A stretch of 64,000 nucleotides of DNA, from contig JAMQCK010000004.1 in NCBI GenBank assembly GCA_024196135.1, forward strand, positions 271,528 to 335,527, in the 5' to 3' direction. This stretch comes from Pleurotus ostreatus/Saccharomyces cerevisiae fusant (lineage: Eukaryota; Opisthokonta). The notes beneath the pieces were generated by a model that worked only from the letters and a program-made list of their open reading frames with translations, made no database searches and was not told the origin of the DNA. Within the stretch, counting starts at the first letter, position 1. The number at the start of each line of letters is the position of its first letter. The position numbers were made by a program, and so were the translations under genes. Shown here piece after piece: positions 1 through 12,000 of the stretch.

Positions 1-1198
1 TCAAGTCGCCCTTAACGTCCGGATTTGTCTGAGGGATGAGTACTTCGGGTTTGGGGATCTGCGCTGGCGCGTTCGATGCGGGTTGTTGTCCTTGCGGTGG
101 TGGCGGTCCAGGTGCAGGTGTCCCATTTTGTCCAGCAGGAGGTTGACCAGCGGGCACGAAGGCGGGAGGCGCCGCGAAGCGCATCAGGCCGCCAGGAGGT
201 ACCGGTGGAGCGCCCGGCATACCTGGCGGCGGTATAGGTGCGCCTGGGGGCCCGAACGGCGGAATAGGCATGCCTGGTGGTGGCGAGATGCCCGGTGGTA
301 CAGGAGATATCCCTGGCGGGACCATACCAGGCGGTGGAGGGAATGGCGGCATGCCAGGCGGAACAGCACTGCATGTACAAAATCAGCGCGCGCACAAAGA
401 CAACCACCTTCACACTGCTCACCCAGGCGGCATCGCGAACGGAGGGGGGAACGGCGGCGTCGCGCCCGGGGGGAAGGGGGGCAGGGGCATATTCGGTGGA
501 ATGGGCGGGATCGCCGCGGTCGGTGGCGCCGAGTATGCTTGAGGGGGTGCGCCATACACCACCCCGCCCGCCGCGCCGTCCTTCGCAAGCGCGTCCGGGT
601 CCGCGTTCTGCCCCATGAGCGCCTTGTGCTGCGCGAGCGCGGCCTGCAGCTCCGCCTCCGTCAGCACGCGGTTCTCCACCTTCGGGCGCTTCGGCGGCGG
701 CTGCGAGATTGAGCCCGCCGCGAGCCCGAGCTCGATCTCCTTGCGCCGCTTGTAGTCCGCGACGTCGGGGGCAGGGATGCCCTCCATGCCGAAGATCTCG
801 ACTTCATAGCCGTCGCGGCCAGGAATGGCGTTCTCAATGCGCGGGAGGCTGGGAGGGGGGATGTCAGTCAAAGGAAGGAAGCATGGCGACGCATAGCAAA
901 CGCACTTTTCAGGCTCCAACTTGTGCACTTGTTGGATGTGGACAGCGAGACCACCGGCAGTGTTCAACCGACGGGGGCACATATTGCACTTGAAGTGCTT
1001 CGCCTTCTGGTGCTGCATGAGGACTGGGGGAAGGGGGATAAGTACACCGCGAATGCACAACACGTTGACGCGCACCCTTTTCATCCTCAAATTCGCGCTC
1101 ACAGTACCAGCACCATGGCCGGATGATCTGCTCTTAGTTAGCTTCCATGCGTGCTGGCCGTTGAAGGGACCGACCTGCTTATTCTTTTTCTTGGCCAT
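1..1198 (-). CDS. BuGZ/ZNF207-like zinc-finger protein, 3' end beyond the window
   Basis: Homologue of BuGZ (ZNF207), the kinetochore and spindle protein that binds Bub3 and microtubules. Exons, read from right to left: 1198-1175, 1127-1076, 1023-906, 848-423, 368 to beyond base 1. The spliced N-terminus begins MAKKKNKQ and then shows the family's RPWCWYCEREFEDEKVLMQH block, the first zinc finger. A second finger follows (CNMC...HIQQVHK), then the hallmark NAIPGRDGYEVEIFGMEGIP. The rest is Pro/Gly/Met-rich low complexity, as in the family, and reads open into the edge. The first exon codes only eight residues. An unspliced reading of this region is misleading because exon 2 lies in a different frame from the long open frame. 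The GLEBS (Bub3-binding) motif is not visible and may lie beyond the edge. The identification is firm. Confidence 0.93.
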
Positions 1199-1630
1199 TG
1201 TTCTGCGCGCGACGTCCTTTGGGGGAAAAGGCAAGCCCGAAAATGGGAATTCGGGGCAAAGTGTGACAAACGTCACTAGCGCGTCACACAATCGAACCTA
1301 CGCAAGCATATCTCTTTCTTCGACCGGTAAACAGGCCTTTCGGGTACAAATACGGATTGAATCGATTTCATTAATCTCCCCGACTCGTAGATATATTATT
1401 GAAACCAATCGCAGCAGAGCGGAGAGTAGTGAGTACATTACAGGGTCATGAGGGGAACGTTGGCTCGACGTGCAAAGAGGATCTGTGCGTACGGAAGTGT
1501 TCACGGAGGCGGTGATGTTTGTACATAGCTTCGAGCGTGGCAAATCATTGGACCGAGACCACACCGGGGCAACAGACTGGTCTGGGATCATGAACGATGG
1601 CGGTACCCGACGACGAACGCTTGAAGCTGC
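1199..1630. other. Intergenic: leader of the BuGZ-like gene and 3' side of the OSBP gene
   Basis: Both neighbours are on the minus strand, so this stretch holds the OSBP 3' region and the BuGZ-like promoter. No coding pattern or RNA gene was seen. Confidence 0.6.
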
Positions 1631-3419
1631 TCATGTCTCCGACGACGTCTTGCTGTGCGCCGGGATGTCTGTCGCGAAGATGAAGGTCTCGATCTCGGCC
1701 TTCGCTTCCTTAGGGTCCTTCGCCGTGTTGAGCCTGCCGGAACGTCAGCAGCAGCTCCAACGGTGCCCACGAGAATACGTACAGAGTCTTTGGCACCCAC
1801 CGCCCGTCGTGCTCTTTGAAGAAGCGCGGGACGTGCGAGGTGCCGCTCTCGTCCAGCTGTCGCCGCCGCTCGCGCTGCGCGTCCTCGACTTTCGCCTTCG
1901 CGGTCGTCGCTGCCTCCATGTCCTTCGCTTGAATGGCAGCGGTGAGCTCCGTCCATAGCCTACAATCCAGTCAGCCGACCACTCACGCACTTGCATCGCG
2001 CGACTGACCTCCTCGACTCATTTGGCTCCTGCTCGTCCTCTGGCGCCACCCACTTCGGCGCCACATTCTGCCCATCCTTCACAGCATCGAACAGCACGCG
2101 CTTCTTACCCGTCTGGGCCAAGATGTCAGTCGAGGAATAATCGTACCAGCCCATGCCTCATGCTTGCCTTCGTGTCCTTGAACTCCATAACGTGGCTCCA
2201 GCGACCCGTGATTTCGCCAATGTCCTTGTCCTTGTGCCGCAAGCGGCCGGCAATGGCATTGTACGTGCCGGAGAAGAAACCCTGAGCGGAAGTCAGTCAG
2301 GGCGATGACAGGATTGGCGCGAACGTGACTCTCGCGCAGACGAAAACGGACCTTCGTCTTGAACTCCAAGTCGCAGTGAATATCGTTGTTCTCGTTCGTG
2401 GCGGTGCATGTGTCGCCGAGCTCAAGGACCATCTTGCCGAAGAGGATGCCCCTGGCGTACATGTTCGGCATTGTGATCACATAGTCTGTATGCCTAGATG
2501 AGAAAGTCATTCACCAGCGAGGTAGCAGTACGTACCGCCATCCCCTGGTGCGCCGTGCAGGATAACACGGTTCTCGCCATCCATTTGCGTCGAGACGCTG
2601 TTGCCCAAGAACCGCGACTTCGGTCGCAGCTCCCCGATTACGCTAACGTGATTCTCGGGCGACGTATAGTAGAACGCAGAGATGGGCGGGTGATGCGAGA
2701 CTGATGGTGTTTAGCCGTGAGCGCCGGGCTACCCGTGTAAGCGCGCATCCCCTACCTTGCTCGGCAATGTAAAAGCCCTGCGTGCCATTCGAGTAGTCGT
2801 ATCGACATCGGAAGAACTCGCCGAGGACGGGGTTGTATCTGCAGTGGTTAAGTAAACGCACGGGAGGGGACGCGGCACGCATGGCGCGGCTGTGACACGC
2901 ACGGTTTCTTGACGCCCTTGGGCTTGATGTGCCATCCGGCTAGGTAGTACTGCAGGACGCGCAGGAAGCGCTCCTCCGGGTCATCACACTTGTCCGCGCT
3001 GCGAAGACGCGCGCGTCAGCGGTGAGGGAAGCGGAAGGCGGAAAGTAGGCGGCGCGCACCCGAAGATGAGATCGGGATGGGACATGAAGTCGGTGATGCG
3101 CTCGAGCATGCTGCGCGGCTCGAGTACGAAGGTCGGGAACGTCACACGCGACAGATCCATGCCGACTCTGGTGAGGGGTGATCAGTGGGGTGGAAGCTGT
3201 GAGACGCCGCGAAAGACGCACCTCAGCTGCGAAATGAGCGACATGATGATGGAGCCCTCATTCTCGTCGCTGCTCCGCATTGTCAGTGACCAGTTCACCG
3301 TCTCTGCGACGATAGACGCACAGAATCGACGTGTCATCGGGCTCAGTATCCTCGGGGGCCTTGTCCTCTGACTTGGCTCCCTTGATATGCGACGCTGTGC
3401 TGGTGAAGAACCCCATCAT
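1631..3419 (-). CDS. Oxysterol-binding protein, Kes1/Osh4 type
   Basis: A 410-aa lipid-transfer protein of the short OSBP-related class, expected to exchange sterol and PI4P between membranes. Exons (right to left): 3419-3322, 3272-3222, 3167-3060, 2998-2903, 2838-2756, 2700-2536, 2485-2352, 2281-2168, 2112-2009, 1959-1783, 1733-1631. Family landmarks in order are the lid/N-terminal segment ([20 protein letters not shown]), [14 protein letters not shown], the signature [14 protein letters not shown], the [17 protein letters not shown] strand, [14 protein letters not shown], and a C-terminal helical region ending in KAEIETFIF. There is no PH domain or FFAT motif, as expected for Kes1-like proteins. 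Intron 8 (2167-2113) appears to be of GC-AG type: its donor reads GCAAGC. A GT donor is available 21 nt downstream, but it would give a 34-nt intron. The ATG is doubled; the first is taken. The family call is certain, the exact splice sites slightly less so. Confidence 0.93.
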
Positions 3420-5168
3420 GGTCGGCAGTCGTGTCGTGCAGGTCTATCTGCTTGGTAGGATTCTACTCTGAATCTATGCTGGTGATGTCGATGAAGCGCG
3501 CTCGCCGAAGCGCTCAGATGACCCCAAGCAGATGCTGTTGAATGGGCGCGGATGTTATATCGAAAATCCTTGCTCGTAAGACAGTGACGATGGGCTGCGT
3601 GCTTTCCACGCCAGAATGGAAGTGGAGGAGATGGGAGGAGGAGGAGAACAGGGGCCAAGTTGGGTACGTCAGACATTTTATCTCATTTTGATGCATCATC
3701 GCCGTGCCATATTTGGGCAACTTTTTCTCGACTTCGTCTAACCTCACTCTTATCTTGCCCTCATCATCCCCCAAAGACGTTCGCATTTTCAGTTCAGTCC
3801 TGAAGCACTTAAGTCTTCGAGTTGATCAAGATGTTTACGTCGAACCTATTGGCTCTCGGACCTTCGCTTCATATCGGATTGCTTACCTCCAAGGCCCCCG
3901 GTCACCGGCTCCGTTGCCTACTCTAACCTCGAAAGGACTTCGATGGGTACCACTGTTGACATGACATAATGTGCCTCTGCTGCCTCGACGGCGGAACACG
4001 AGTCATTGGTGACGGTGAGACGCCCTGCCACCGCTTCACGCTATTTCGCCAGTCATCACTGTGATCTATCGGTCCTCGTACGCTCGACCTGCCCTACGAT
4101 GCCTTCAATCCTGGACAGTGGAATCACCTCGTGCTCCAAGGCCAGCCGATGCAGTCGTCCATCCCCTCCCCTTTCACAGGCGGCAACTGGCCCGATATTG
4201 CTGCATATTCTCTACTGCTTCAATGGGCTCTTTCATCAAATTCATCGAGTTGGTCATGTACTGTGGCCATTCGCCAAGGCTCGTGACTATCACAGCGCGC
4301 ATGACGTCGCCCTGCCCTGAGCCCATTCAGCCATTGTTCTCAATTCGTACGCGGAACCAAATACCGAAGCGCCGACGGTTAAAGTGCGTCCCCCCGCAGA
4401 ACGCCAGATCCAGGTTACTATAATGTCTCCGCTCACCGAGGCGCGAGTCGATGGTACGCGCATCGATCTAGATCCTCCGACAATGTTTTCGAAATCATTC
4501 GGTTCTGAGACAGAGCTCGAGCTCCCTCTTGTAGAAAGGTCGCATTGTTTACCGCCATCCATCCCCACTGGCACTTCCGCCAGACCAGGACTGACTTGAA
4601 ATTGAACGAACCACAATTAAGCTCAAGCGCAGTAAGATTTGCGTCCGGAGTTCGTCAGTCAAGTTTTCAAGTCTCGAAGAGCAAGTGTCATGATTCCGAT
4701 GTATATGCTAAAGAGTAACGGGGACAAAGGGGCGCGACTTCCGTGCCAAAATGTGTTCCAGCCGCGCGCTGTCCATGTTCTCTGCCTAATCACGGCAAGC
4801 TCGGGACCAGCATCGACATACTCGAGAAGCGCGTCGCTGCGTCGCGCAAAGCCAAGGAAAATACCAATTGTTGCCGCCATGTCGTCGAAAGACTACTGAT
4901 GTGAGCGGAGGTACGTACATGAGGCGCGCACAGGTATATATTGGCGCGCCGCGGTATCGTGTCGAGATCCAAGGACAGCCGGACAGGAACCCTTACAGCT
5001 GGACCATGGAACATTGTAAGGCAATCAATCGATCCTCCGTTACCGCAAGCCTGCATAAGCCACTGCAGTGTCGCGTGTAGTGCCGCCGAAGGCGATAGCA
5101 GTCAGTCACTCCGCCCGCAAAGGCGAGTTATTTCTCATATTGGTGGTGTCTACGTCTTTCCTACGCTA
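3420..5168. other. Unresolved stretch with coding-like fragments on both strands
   Basis: About 1.75 kb with no gene I can defend. A CT-rich leader-like tract (3720-3830) precedes an ATG at 3831 that opens a hydrophobic 30-codon frame on the plus strand. At 4093-4290 (+) a fragment reads DLPYDAFNPGQWNHLVLQGQ, and a further plus frame runs from about 4321 to 4599. On the minus strand, segments near 4620-4200 also look protein-like (for example FNRRRFGIWFRVRIENNG, and MTNSMNLMKEPIEAVENMQQ at about 4256-4197). The frames do not join with convincing splice sites on either strand. A decayed gene, or two overlapping remnants, is more likely than an active gene. Confidence 0.35.
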
Positions 5169-6216
5169 TCATATTGTATAGAATCTTGCAAGGTCGGGAA
5201 CGCCATCTGTGTATTCGCTCAGACGCTTGTTGTGCCGACGACAGTCAAAGAATGCGGACAGCAGTTTTCGCATGTCGTACCACACCTGCGCTTGAAGCGG
5301 CCGAGGCTCAACCGCTTGTCCAGATAACGAATGATCTTTACTCTCCCAATAAATGAGAACGGGGTGTCCATTGTTCACGTCGACGATGATATGTGCCTCC
5401 TTGATGTCGCAGTGGTAAGCGCCCCTGTTGTGGGCCTCGCGGAGCGTCGTGACAGCTTCGCAAAACTACTGCTGTCTTAGAGAGCTCACCGCTATTGACG
5501 CGAGAAAGCGCTCACCAAAGCAAAGTACTGATCGTATTCCCAAAATTTGGTTGTTGTAGAGCTTGTGTCAGGTGCGTCGATCTTGGCCTGGCGTACGTCC
5601 AGTAATATAGGGCCTACGACGTACTCCGAGACCAGAAGGTACGCAACCTCGCCATGCGGCAGAGTTACCTGTGCGTCGTTGAGTATCACAGAGAGATTTA
5701 GAAGGCTGCGATGCCCACGTTGTGCATTCCGAAGAAGTAGGGCAGCGTGCTCCCCTGAAAGCCGGCAAGCTTTTTGTACGCGGTCGCTTCCTTGATGGCG
5801 CGGACCTCCGGGAACACATATATACCCGTTATAATGTCGATGGCAGCGGTGTCATGTTCGGGAAGCTGCATGTAGCTCGGGATTATGAACTTGAACACCA
5901 AAGTCACGTCCGGGTCGACATCGCCAGTTTCCGCCAGCCGTGCCAGCCAGACTTGGGATCGATAACCGTAGTCTGTCTGCAGTGGTTCCGCAAGTATGAA
6001 GCGCGCTCGTGTACCCAGAGGTACAGCAGGAGTAGCGCGTGGACGTGGCTCACTCAGCGGCGATGTCGCGTTGGAGTAATCCGCAACGAGAGCGAGCTCG
6101 AACGTCATGCCTTGCGATGTTGGTTTGCCTGCACATTTGCCCAGCAAATCGAGCATGCGAGATTGATAATCCACAATAGACGCTGGGTCACCGGGAACGA
6201 AAGGAGGTTGCACCAT
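5169..6216 (-). CDS. Degenerate protein-kinase-like protein
   Basis: A 315-aa protein of the kinase-like type expanded in Agaricomycetes. Exons (right to left): 6216-5719, 5668-5516, 5465-5169. The introns are 50 nt each; without the first, the frame would stop in the middle of a conserved block. An N-lobe is suggested by GTRARFILAEPLQTDYGYRS, QVWLARL and a VAIK-like strand TLVFKF (Lys ~109). The middle reads GSTLPYFFGMHN|VTLPHGEVAYLLVSEY, the usual beta4-beta5-hinge. A catalytic-loop equivalent reads YHCDIKEAHIIV (Asp ~237, Lys ~239), so Arg of HRD is Cys and the loop Asn is absent. The DFG position reads LIYWES, so the metal-binding Asp is missing. Length and missing residues point to a pseudokinase or an evolving non-enzymatic copy. 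It shares a 502-bp upstream region with the divergent F-box gene. No substrate or pathway can be inferred. Confidence 0.72.
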
Positions 6217-6718
6217 CTTGGACCATGCGAAGGAGGGAAGAGAGCTTGCACGACGATCAGGGCTTGCTACAATGGGTAACGCAGGGCGCGAGAGTTGTCT
6301 ATGGTGACAGAAAAACAATTAGGCTTGGCAGATTGCAGAGATTCTGTGAGTTGAAAATCTCAGAATCGATGATGGACGCAGGACGAGTCTGTCAGGTTAA
6401 AGCATGCCAGTGGACGCCTCGTTCCCGGGTCTTGCCGCCACCTTTATTGTTCCTAATCGAGAAATATTCGGTGATCGCCGAATCCCACCAGCTTCGCAAC
6501 CTTAAAAGCCCGCACCACCTTGTTTAAACCACCATCTCTCCCTTCACCCCCCTTCGTCCCTCGCCACGCCACATAGCTCGCCTCGTGCATCACACTGCTT
6601 GACACTGACCTCGGATTTCTGCCTTCGCACTTATCCAAAGTCGAGGCGCTCGAAGACCCCCAGCTGAGTTCCTATCAGAAGCGCAGGAGATCCTTGCTCA
6701 TAGCCTTCTCTCGAAATA
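6217..6718. promoter_or_regulatory. Divergent intergenic promoter region
   Basis: 502 bp between the start codons of a minus-strand kinase-like gene and a plus-strand F-box gene. The right half (about 6530-6620) is CT-rich, typical of an Agaricomycete leader. No other gene was seen. Confidence 0.5.
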
Positions 6719-8497
6719 ATGGACCGAGACAGGCTAGGAGACATCCGGCTATTCACCAACATTTGCTCCAACTGCAGCGCTTGTATATCCGCCCGTACCT
6801 TTACCGTCCCCGCGCACATCACATCTTCCCCGCACATCTCATCACCATCACAAGTCGATATTTACAATCAGCACCTCTGGAACGACGATGTCTCTCTCGC
6901 CAATCACGATGCCGCCATCAGGCGCACGCATCAGATGCTTGACCAGCTTTATCGCAACCGCTGGGTCTTGGTGAAGAGTATCGAAAGCAAACGCGCGATG
7001 CTCGCCCCAATCCGCCGCCTTCCGCCAGAAATCCTCGCCATGGTCATTGCACTCGCCATTGCCAACTCATTCACTCAGTGCCCAGACAGCACCGTCATTG
7101 CGCAGCACCCTGTTCTGCGAGTGTGCCGGCGCTGGCGAGAGCTAGGGCTTGCGACGCCGCAAATTTGGAAGAAAATCGTGCTTTACCCCCTGCACCTCCG
7201 GACCTGGCGGGAGACGTTCCTCGGCTGCGTGCAGCGTTCGAAGGCCCTCCCGCTGGATATCCGCCTCATCCGACGCAACGCCGAAATGCCTTTTACGCTT
7301 GAGCAAGCATGGAAGGACAGGGCGTCGGATCTCGATCTTGGTTCGCTTGACGCGGTCGGGGACGCCCTCCTCGCTTGCGCGCCTCGGTGGCGGTATTTGC
7401 AGCTAGGAGATGTCCCTCTGCCGACTAAATTATGTCAAGGGCAGGAGCCACCGCCTTTGTTGCAGCTCACGTCTCTGTTTCTGGGCGAGTCGCGCTATGG
7501 ACTTGCCTGGGAGAATGCCAGCAGAAGCATGGGCCAATCCTTGCCCGAAAACTTTTTCCTCAACTGTCCTGCCCTTCAGTATGTGCGTATCAAGGGACCC
7601 GAACATAACGGTCTTCACTTGCCTTGGCCTCAGCTAGTCAGCCTTCACCTTGACGAGTGCCCACCCACCGACGATAAGAGCGCTTGTCTGGATATTTTGA
7701 GGCAATGTCATTCGCTTCGCTCGCTGACTCTCGGCGCAACCGCGAGCTTCAAGCCCGCTTCAACAGACGCTCCTGTCGTACTCCCGGAGCTGCAAAAGCT
7801 TACTTTGCTATACTCTGCGTGCGAGGCTCTTCACCTATTTAACGGACCCAAGCTGCAAGCGATTTCCCTCATAGACGAGCAAATTGGATGGCCAATTGCA
7901 GGATTGCACTCCGCGTCTCACTATGAGGCCCTGATGCGATTCGCCTCTTCGGCGCCAGCGACATCTTTGCGCATCACTCGGCTTGGTTTCGAGGTACATA
8001 CACGTACTGCGCGGGACCTTAAACTGACTGAGCTGGCTTGCGCGTATCCCAACATATCGCAGCTGCGGTTGGACGACCAGGCAGCGTCCAGTGCCACCCA
8101 TACCCTCGCGAGCTTGGTCCATACTAGACCCGACGTCTGGCCCATGCTGACCTCGCTGGAGCTCCCGGCGCTGTCCCCTGGAGAATACCTGAACAAAGCG
8201 CTGATTGCAGAAATCCTGCACGGGCGTGTTCATTGCCCGTCTGCGAAGGGCATCAAGCTCGAGGAGATTGAGGTGGGAATTTGTTACTCAAATAAAGACA
8301 GATCCTTCGTGGAGAATATGAGGTGCTCGGGAGTGAAGCTGTTCGCACGGCTTCCTAAGTGTATGCAGCGTCCGTCGACTTTGGGGACGATAACTGAAGG
8401 GGAGTCATTTATAATCGATACTGCGTACGCCGTATCGCAGGAGCAGGAGATACAACATGCACAAGAAGACGCGAGCAGCCCATCCGAGGGCGAGTGA
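6719..8497 (+). CDS. F-box protein, intronless
   Basis: A 592-aa protein encoded without introns, unusual among its neighbours. Residues ~90-150 carry the F-box as seen in Agaricomycete proteins: IRRLPPEILAMVIALAIA, then the typical VCRRWRELGLATPQIWKKI. It is preceded by a short helix rich in charged residues (QMLDQLYRNRWVLVKSIESK). The remainder shows irregular leucine-rich segments (LVSLHLDECPPTD, LRSLTLGATAS, LQKLTLLYSACEALHL) of the kind that bind substrates in SCF ubiquitin ligases. By family knowledge it would dock to Skp1 and recruit unknown targets. The start ATG at 6719 is the first in frame after the CT-rich leader. The C-terminus is acidic (EDASSPSEGE). The family is clear, the target unknown. 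Confidence 0.88.
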   Translation: MDRDRLGDIRLFTNICSNCSACISARTFTVPAHITSSPHISSPSQVDIYNQHLWNDDVSLANHDAAIRRTHQMLDQLYRNRWVLVKSIESKRAMLAPIRRLPPEILAMVIALAIANSFTQCPDSTVIAQHPVLRVCRRWRELGLATPQIWKKIVLYPLHLRTWRETFLGCVQRSKALPLDIRLIRRNAEMPFTLEQAWKDRASDLDLGSLDAVGDALLACAPRWRYLQLGDVPLPTKLCQGQEPPPLLQLTSLFLGESRYGLAWENASRSMGQSLPENFFLNCPALQYVRIKGPEHNGLHLPWPQLVSLHLDECPPTDDKSACLDILRQCHSLRSLTLGATASFKPASTDAPVVLPELQKLTLLYSACEALHLFNGPKLQAISLIDEQIGWPIAGLHSASHYEALMRFASSAPATSLRITRLGFEVHTRTARDLKLTELACAYPNISQLRLDDQAASSATHTLASLVHTRPDVWPMLTSLELPALSPGEYLNKALIAEILHGRVHCPSAKGIKLEEIEVGICYSNKDRSFVENMRCSGVKLFARLPKCMQRPSTLGTITEGESFIIDTAYAVSQEQEIQHAQEDASSPSEGE

Positions 8498-9074
8498 GGT
8501 CCGAGCGACTAGGGTACTTACCGCCCGGGAAGCACCGAGCACCGTAACATACTGCACAATGTATCAGTAGAGTTGTATAACTTGTTGTCCTTCCTTCGAC
8601 GTACTCGTATTTGTGAATTGTTGCCCCGGGGAGTGCGCCACGAACATAAGCTTCCGAGACAGACATGCACTTTGCTTCCGCTTTTGACGCCGGCTCAAGC
8701 AAATTCAAGTTTACGTCTCCAAGTTATTGTTCGAGCCGTGAAAGTATTTTATCCATGCACCGTGCTACCCCTTGTTGCTGAAAGACAAAGAATCAAGGCA
8801 GCTTGCAGGCAGCTTGTTACTGAGTTGACATTGTTCGACCGCTGTTTGCCGTGATGCACGTGTCGCCTCCTGTGTCGCCGGAAATTTCGAACGGTCTTCT
8901 TCAGGCTTTCCTCCAACCTTCACCTTTTCTCGGTGGCGAGAGCAATCCGCTCGCCTCCTCCTTATACCCTCCGACGTGGAGCCATATCCATAAACTTCCG
9001 CATCCCCGCCGCTCAACTCTCGCGCTCGGTTATAGCGCACTAGCAGCCGATATCACCCTCCCAAGCCTTTCGCA
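8498..9074. other. Intergenic: F-box 3' region and promoter of the coiled-coil gene
   Basis: 577 bp between two plus-strand genes. CT-rich tracts at 8880-9060 fit a leader for the downstream gene. No coding pattern was seen. Confidence 0.5.
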
Positions 9075-12000
9075 ATGGCCATGCACTCGCGCGACGCGCT
9101 TCCGCGCCTCAACATCGGCCCACCACCCTCGCTACAGATGCAGCAGCCCATGTCGTTCAACCAGGGCCAGATGTACTCTCCGGCCCTCCCGACATCGCTC
9201 CAGCAGAGCTTTCATCCGCCGTTTCCCATGCACACTCCCATGCAGCAGCAGTTCGCCTACCCAATGCCCCCACCGTCCGCCCCCGGGCGCCCGAGTCATC
9301 ACGCAGCGGCAGCGAGCGTAGCGCATCTCGCGGCTATGGGCATCCACCCGCCGAACGGGCCCCCGATCATCACCCCAGTCGGCGGCCACTTTCCCCGCGG
9401 CTCAGTCATGCTGGGTCCGCCCGGGATGCCTCCGCCGTTCGTCGGTCACAAACGGCGGAACATGAGCATCGGTGGGCCGCCCAAGGCCGTGTTGGGGGGT
9501 CCGCAGCGAAAGACGAGCCCGCTGCCGCCGGGTACTTCTGTTGCATCGACGTCGTCAGCGCCGGTGAAAGGGAAGAAGACGGTGGTCAACCTGCCCAAGG
9601 AGACTATCCCAGGCGAAGACGGCGCGCCACCGACGCGACCAGCATGGGCGCGCGCACCCTTAGACGCTCCTTTCGAGTACAAAGACGTCCCGGTACCCGC
9701 TGCCGAGATGACCTCCGCGGCGCTATTTCCCCCAGATGCATATAGATATGCGATGCCGCCAACAATCGACGTATTCTTGCCCGGCAAGGTGAGTTGCTAC
9801 ATTATCTCCAGTGGCTACGCGTTCTTACGTGCCCCAGCAAAATTGGGATAGGCTCAAGCAGATGGCGATAGAGGAGAAACTGCAGAGGCTTGGTGTGGAA
9901 CGAGGCTCGGGAAGTGACGTCCCGCACATCTTCGCCCCTCACGCTCGCGCTGCCTCGGTGAGTGACAGCCATAGCTGCCCAACAACTCCCACGCTCATCA
10001 TGTGTATCAACGCAGATATCATCACCAGCAGACCCTGCACTGCTGTCATTCAAGCTCCGCAAACTTCGCGATCAGCAAGCGCAGGGCTCTTCCGTAACCT
10101 CATCTCCTCAGCCCTCCTTCCAGTCGCCGTCTCCCAACCAGGCAGCCGCACTTCCACAGTTGCGACATGGCCACAGCATGTCGCTCGCGCAACCGCCGAC
10201 CCATACCCAGAACAACGGCTTCAATCCATTCGGTCCCAACGCGATTTTGGGATCCGACCATATCTCCAACCCCTCCGATTCGCCTGCCATGTCTTCGGAC
10301 GCGCCCATTGGAATTATTGCTCCCCAGGGCCGCGTTCCGTTGCAGGCGCCGCGACTCGCACTCCCTCCTACGACCTCCCGCCCCTCCAGCAAGCCGGATT
10401 TCACCCGTGGGTTCGGCTTGGATATACCAGAGGAGACCGAGGAAGAGGAGGAAGCCGAGCGCGAGCTCGCCAAGGAGGCGAACGGCGATGCGCACCAGGA
10501 AGCAGAAGCCAATGGTGTTCTGGGTGGCGCTGACTATAGTGGCGCCACGACGGAGGTGGATGTGAAGGAGGAGCGAGATAACGAGGAGGACGATGTCATT
10601 CGGGATGCCCCGACGATTGTGGCGCAGAGCCGGCATCACTCGCGCCATGTGTCGCGGCTGTCGGCGGCGCTGTCGTTGCGGTCGGTTGGTGGAGTGGCGG
10701 CGGATGGGCTTCAGGATCGTAACGGCCACAATCCCGACGGTAGTCAGGATATGGATGTCGACGATGCGATCGCTGAGTGGACTGGGTCAGAGGATGTGTA
10801 TAACGATGTGTCCAGCTCAGACGACGAGGTAAGAAGCCACGTTTGTCATTGTTCCCGACCATGGCTGATCCATTCACAGAGCATCGGCGAGTGGTCAAAC
10901 CCGTCCGATGAGGAGAGGGCCCGTCAGCAACGCGCAGAGCGCAGGATACGGCGTCGGGCTGCTCGCCAGCGTGACACGGAGCAACCTCGTCGGATACCGA
11001 ACTTCCCTCGGCCGCCCGAAAACACCATCGCTCTCGCTCGTCTGGACGACGATGTTATCTCCAACCCAAGCGACGAGGAGGGTGTTGCGAAGCACTACCT
11101 TGGCACTGACTACTACGACGCGCCCCGGCCGCTGCCTCCCTTGCCGCACTCGCGCGGCCCTTCCAATCACCTGTCGGTGCACGATCCCGCGAACGCACAT
11201 TCGAGGCATACGTCGAACGAGCACTTCCAGCCGACGCACTCGCAGAACCCGTCCCAGAGTGGTCGTCGCGAGCTCAACCCCTTCGCGAAGCCCTTCGTAT
11301 TCGGCGCGCCCGCTGCGCCTCCTTGGGGTACCGAGGGTCTCAACCTCGGGTTGCCGCTGCCTCCCAATGCACCCTTCATGGGACACTCCCCGCTACCCTC
11401 TGTGGGCTCCGCATCCCAGGGCCCGCAGATCGCGCCGTCAGAGTCGAAGCTGAAGCTCAACGCTGCCGCGCCGGAGTTCAAGCCGACGCTCAACGTAAAG
11501 GCTCCCGAGTTCAAGCCCAGCTTCACGTTCAGGCCTCCTATGGGTGCCCCGCCGCCGCAGACTTTCACTGCTCCGGCGGAACTCCCACGTCCATTGCCTG
11601 TGCCCCCTGTCATTACGGACGAAGCTGGGGAGACGTTGTACCCGCAGGGTGGGCCGGCTGCGAAGAAGCAGCGTCGCCAGTCGACAGGTTCGATCGAAGA
11701 GGGCGACAGCATGTTATCGTTCCGCTTCCCTGCTACGCTCGAGTCGCCAATGAGCATCCGTCACGACAAGTCTCCCAGCGTGCTCAGCAAGTCCCTCGAC
11801 CAGGCTGCCGTCGAGCCCATGTCGTTCGCTGCCTTCTCTTCAGCCGCCGCCGCCATGCCACACATCCCCACTGCCGAGCAGATGGCCAACGACGAGGAGG
11901 CTGATCATCAACTTGACCAGCTCAAGGAAGAGGATCTTATCCGTCCCGATAGCATCCAAGAGCAGTTCAAGAACTTCTCGTTCCCGCAAAGCGCCTCCAA

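Noticed and set aside
419..1291. A 290-codon minus-strand open frame read as one protein with an N-terminal extension
   Set aside because: Splicing the BuGZ-like gene shows that the real first two exons are in other frames or start later (ATG at 1198); part of this frame is intron.
10100..10729. Long Arg-rich minus-strand ORFs inside the coiled-coil gene (also near 13,331-14,092)
   Set aside because: They are antisense shadows of the strongly codon-biased plus-strand gene.
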